Origin: Kiritimatiellia bacterium
GTDB lineage: Bacteria > Verrucomicrobiota > Kiritimatiellia > RFP12 > UBA1067
Direction of reading: 5' to 3'
DNA length: 8,538 nucleotides
Assembly (NCBI GenBank): GCA_016303225.1
Contig: JAEDMC010000131.1
Coordinates: 1 to 8,538, forward strand
Positions 6,784 through 8,538 of this stretch are shown here, piece after piece. The notes beneath the pieces were generated by a model. The model was not told where the DNA came from. It saw only the letters and a program-made list of their open reading frames with translations, and did no database searches. Each line of letters starts with the position of its first letter. The first letter of the stretch is position 1. A program made the translations under genes and the position numbers.

Positions 6784-7187
6784 TGTCGCGGGTCGAGAAG
6801 GCGGAGGCCCTCTTTCAGGAGGGCTGCAACTGTTCGCAGGCCGTGTTCGCGGCGTTTGCGGACGAGTTCGGGCTTGACGAGACGCTCGCGAAGCGACTCG
6901 CGTGCGGGCTCGGCGGCGGCGTCGGCCGCATGCGCGAAGTCTGCGGGGCGGTGTCCGCCGCGGCGATGGTCATCGGCATGCGCCTCGGTCCGGACAAGAT
7001 GAAGGCGTATCCGGCGATTCAGGAGTTTTGCGCGAAGTTCAAGGCGGAGGCGGGTTCGATCGTCTGCCGCGATCTTCTCAAAGGCACGGGTGCGACCCAG
7101 GGCGGCGCACCCGAGGCCCGTACGCCTGCCTACTACGCCAAACGCCCTTGCGTCGAGCTCGTCAAGCTGGCGGCATCCTTGCTGTGA
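6783..7187 (+). CDS. C_GCAxxG_C_C family redox-type protein
   Basis: A 134-residue cytoplasmic protein of the C_GCAxxG_C_C family (PF09719), described as putative redox-active with a possible metal or cofactor site; the biochemical role is not established. The conserved cysteines are visible: Cys15 and Cys17 in 'EGCNCSQAVFAAF', Cys41 ('ACGLGGGVGRM'), Cys54 ('EVCGAVSAAAMVIG'), Cys83, Cys95 ('VCRDLL') and Cys123 ('RPCVELV'). The glycine-rich segment after Cys41 is typical. No signal peptide or membrane segment is seen. The start overlaps the DUF1080 stop by one base (TGATG), and no independent Shine-Dalgarno is obvious, so it is probably translated by coupling. It is the last gene of the unit; the gpmI promoter begins 13 nt after its stop. 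Confidence 0.9.
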   Translation: MSRVEKAEALFQEGCNCSQAVFAAFADEFGLDETLAKRLACGLGGGVGRMREVCGAVSAAAMVIGMRLGPDKMKAYPAIQEFCAKFKAEAGSIVCRDLLKGTGATQGGAPEARTPAYYAKRPCVELVKLAASLL

Positions 7188-7199
7188 GGCAGCGGAAGA

Positions 7200-7210
7200 T
7201 TTGATATAAT
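7200..7210 (+). promoter_or_regulatory. Extended -10 promoter of gpmI
   Basis: TTTGATATAAT is identical to the element before rubrerythrin and again ends 26 nt before the ATG. The preceding GCGGAAG also matches that promoter. A GCTGT at 7181-7185 overlaps the stop of the upstream gene in the -35 region. No terminator stem is seen between the upstream stop and this promoter, so read-through into gpmI is possible alongside initiation here. Confidence 0.8.
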
Positions 7211-7236
7211 AAACCTTTAAAGGAGAAAAAGAGAAA

Positions 7237-8538
7237 ATGAGACCTGTAGTTTTGATCATTCGTGACGGTTGGGGAGTGAACGACCGCAAGGACGGGAATT
7301 CGGTTTACGGGGCGAAGACGCCCGTCATCGACCAGATTCGCGCGCGCTATCCGCACTGCCTTCTGGACTGCTGCGGCGAGGCGGTGGGGCTTCCAGACGG
7401 CTATCAGGGATCGTCCGAAGTCGGCCACCTCAACATGGGCGCTGGCCGTATCGTCGTCCAGGAGCTGAAGCGCATCGACGACGGTCTTTCGTCCGGCGAT
7501 CTCTTCAAGAGCGAGAAGTGGGCGAACCTGATTGCGAGCTGGAAGAAGAACAACTCGACGTTCCATTTCTTCGGTCTTCTGCAGGACGAGGGTGTCCATG
7601 CCCACCAGGAGCACCTCTTCAAACTGATGAAGCGCGCGCGCAGCGAGTTTCCCGAAGGGAAGATTGTCGTGCATCCGTTCCTGGACGGACGCGACACACC
7701 GCCGCGCTCGACGCTCGAGTACATCGCGCGTCTCAAGACCGAGCTTGCGTCCGTTGGCAATGCCACGATCGGTACGGCGATGGGCCGCTACTACGGCATG
7801 GACCGCTCGAAGAACTACAAGCTCACGACCGAGGCCTACAACTGCATTGTCAGCTGCGTCGGCAAGAAGGCCGCGACGATCGAGGAGGCCGTGAAGGGCG
7901 AATATGCGTCGGGCAAGACGCCTGACGGCACCGAGATGACGGACGAGTACATTCCGTGCTATGTGATTGGCGACTATGCCGGCATGAAGGACGGCGACGT
8001 CGTCATGCACACCAACTACCGTCAGGACCGTGCGATCCAGCTCACGCAGGCGTTCGTGTCGAAGGGCTATCCGGATGCGGCGAACCAGCAGGCGAAGCCG
8101 TCCGTCACGTTCCTCGGCTTTACGCGCTACTGGGACGAGTTCGAGGACTACCTCCTTGGTGCGATGGGCGCTGGCGGCGGCATGGACAACCTTCTCGGCG
8201 AGGTCGTCTCCAAGGCTGGCTTCAAGCAGCTTCGCCTTGCGGAGACGCAGAAGATCAAGCATGTCACGAGCTTCTTCAACGGCAAGTCGACGACGCCGTC
8301 CGCCGGCGAGGATCAGGTTGAAGTCAAGAGCCGCTTTGACGCGGCGACGTTCGCTTCGCATCCGGAAATGGAGGCCTACAACGTCACGGACGAGCTTCTG
8401 AAGCGTCTTGAGAACAATCCGTACGGACTCATCGTCGTCAACTACGCGAACTGCGACATGGTCGGTCACACGGGCGACCTCAAGGCGGCGACGAAGGCGG
8501 TCGAGGTGACGGACGAGTGCATCGGCAAGATCCTGCCG
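7237..8538 (+). CDS. gpmI: 2,3-bisphosphoglycerate-independent phosphoglycerate mutase (partial, 3' end missing)
   Basis: Interconverts 3- and 2-phosphoglycerate in glycolysis and gluconeogenesis through a phosphoserine intermediate with two Mn ions, in the cytoplasm. The window holds 434 codons of a family usually 500-550 residues long. Visible motifs: metal ligand Asp10 in 'IIRDGWG', catalytic Ser60 in 'GSSEVGHLNMGAGR', substrate-binding 'GVHAHQ' (His121), 'HPFLDGRDTPP' (146-156), 'GRYYGMDR' (183-190), 'NYRQDRA' (260-266), 'HVTSFFNG' (342-349), and 'NYANCDMVGHTG' with metal ligands Asp407 and His411. The remaining ligands (an Asp-His pair and one His) fall beyond the end. Two variants stand out: 'QDEGVH' where 'SDGGVH' is usual, and 'NCDMVGH' where 'NPDMVGH' is usual. 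The ATG has AGGAG 11 nt upstream and its own promoter. Confidence 0.96.
   Translation, partial: MRPVVLIIRDGWGVNDRKDGNSVYGAKTPVIDQIRARYPHCLLDCCGEAVGLPDGYQGSSEVGHLNMGAGRIVVQELKRIDDGLSSGDLFKSEKWANLIASWKKNNSTFHFFGLLQDEGVHAHQEHLFKLMKRARSEFPEGKIVVHPFLDGRDTPPRSTLEYIARLKTELASVGNATIGTAMGRYYGMDRSKNYKLTTEAYNCIVSCVGKKAATIEEAVKGEYASGKTPDGTEMTDEYIPCYVIGDYAGMKDGDVVMHTNYRQDRAIQLTQAFVSKGYPDAANQQAKPSVTFLGFTRYWDEFEDYLLGAMGAGGGMDNLLGEVVSKAGFKQLRLAETQKIKHVTSFFNGKSTTPSAGEDQVEVKSRFDAATFASHPEMEAYNVTDELLKRLENNPYGLIVVNYANCDMVGHTGDLKAATKAVEVTDECIGKILP

Noticed and set aside
7162..8469. A 435-codon open frame on the minus strand opposite gpmI
   Set aside because: It is a shadow of gpmI with low-complexity Arg/Val/Ala composition and no motif; gpmI is unambiguous on the plus strand.
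1..8538. CRISPR array, transposon, phage or toxin-antitoxin signals
   Set aside because: No regularly spaced repeats, terminal inverted repeats, transposase or integrase motifs, or small paired toxin-antitoxin genes were seen on either strand.

Overview
The window reads as a chromosomal stretch of an anaerobic bacterium with a fairly GC-rich genome. All genes lie on the + strand. A rubrerythrin, a C_GCAxxG_C_C redox protein, a DUF1080 lipoprotein, a phosphoglycerate mutase with an 'IIRDGWG' N-terminus and a large secreted beta-sandwich/FN3 protein together suggest the Planctomycetes-Verrucomicrobia-Chlamydiae group, perhaps a gut or sediment Kiritimatiellota, Lentisphaerota or Verrucomicrobiota. 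That placement is inference from gene content, not a phylogenetic result.

Layout. Positions 1-48 are the 3' end of a 5S rRNA, so the window opens at the end of an rRNA locus, followed by a perfect-stem terminator at 71-97. Positions 98-261 hold no intact gene, only a short reading-frame stretch resembling the end of a right-handed beta-helix protein. A 981-residue secreted protein follows (299-3244), built from FN3 domains interleaved with repeated beta-sandwich modules. From 3302 to 7187 there is a tightly packed series: rubrerythrin, type I glutamine synthetase, a wrecked remnant of the acetolactate synthase large subunit, an ACT-only acetolactate synthase small subunit, a DUF1080 lipoprotein and a C_GCAxxG_C_C protein. 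Gaps are 24 nt or less, with overlaps at two junctions and no terminator seen inside. A separate unit begins with gpmI at 7237 and runs off the window.

Working together. The 3302-7187 unit mixes peroxide/oxygen defence (rubrerythrin), ammonia assimilation (GlnA), branched-chain amino acid control (IlvN), an envelope sugar-binding or sugar-hydrolysing lipoprotein and a small Cys-rich protein. It looks like an operon of convenience rather than one pathway.

Two observations stand out. First, the 55-codon ORF between glnA and ilvN looks like a doubly deleted ilvB. Its first half matches the end of the acetolactate synthase PYR domain and its second half matches the extreme C-terminus, joined in frame with everything between missing. 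Second, the three genes that appear to start transcription units each carry TTTGNTATAMT exactly 26 nt before the ATG. It is absent from the other gene junctions I inspected, which points to an extended -10 promoter with a fixed short leader. I see no CRISPR, transposon, tRNA or phage-like element, and no clear candidate for a wholly new multi-gene system.
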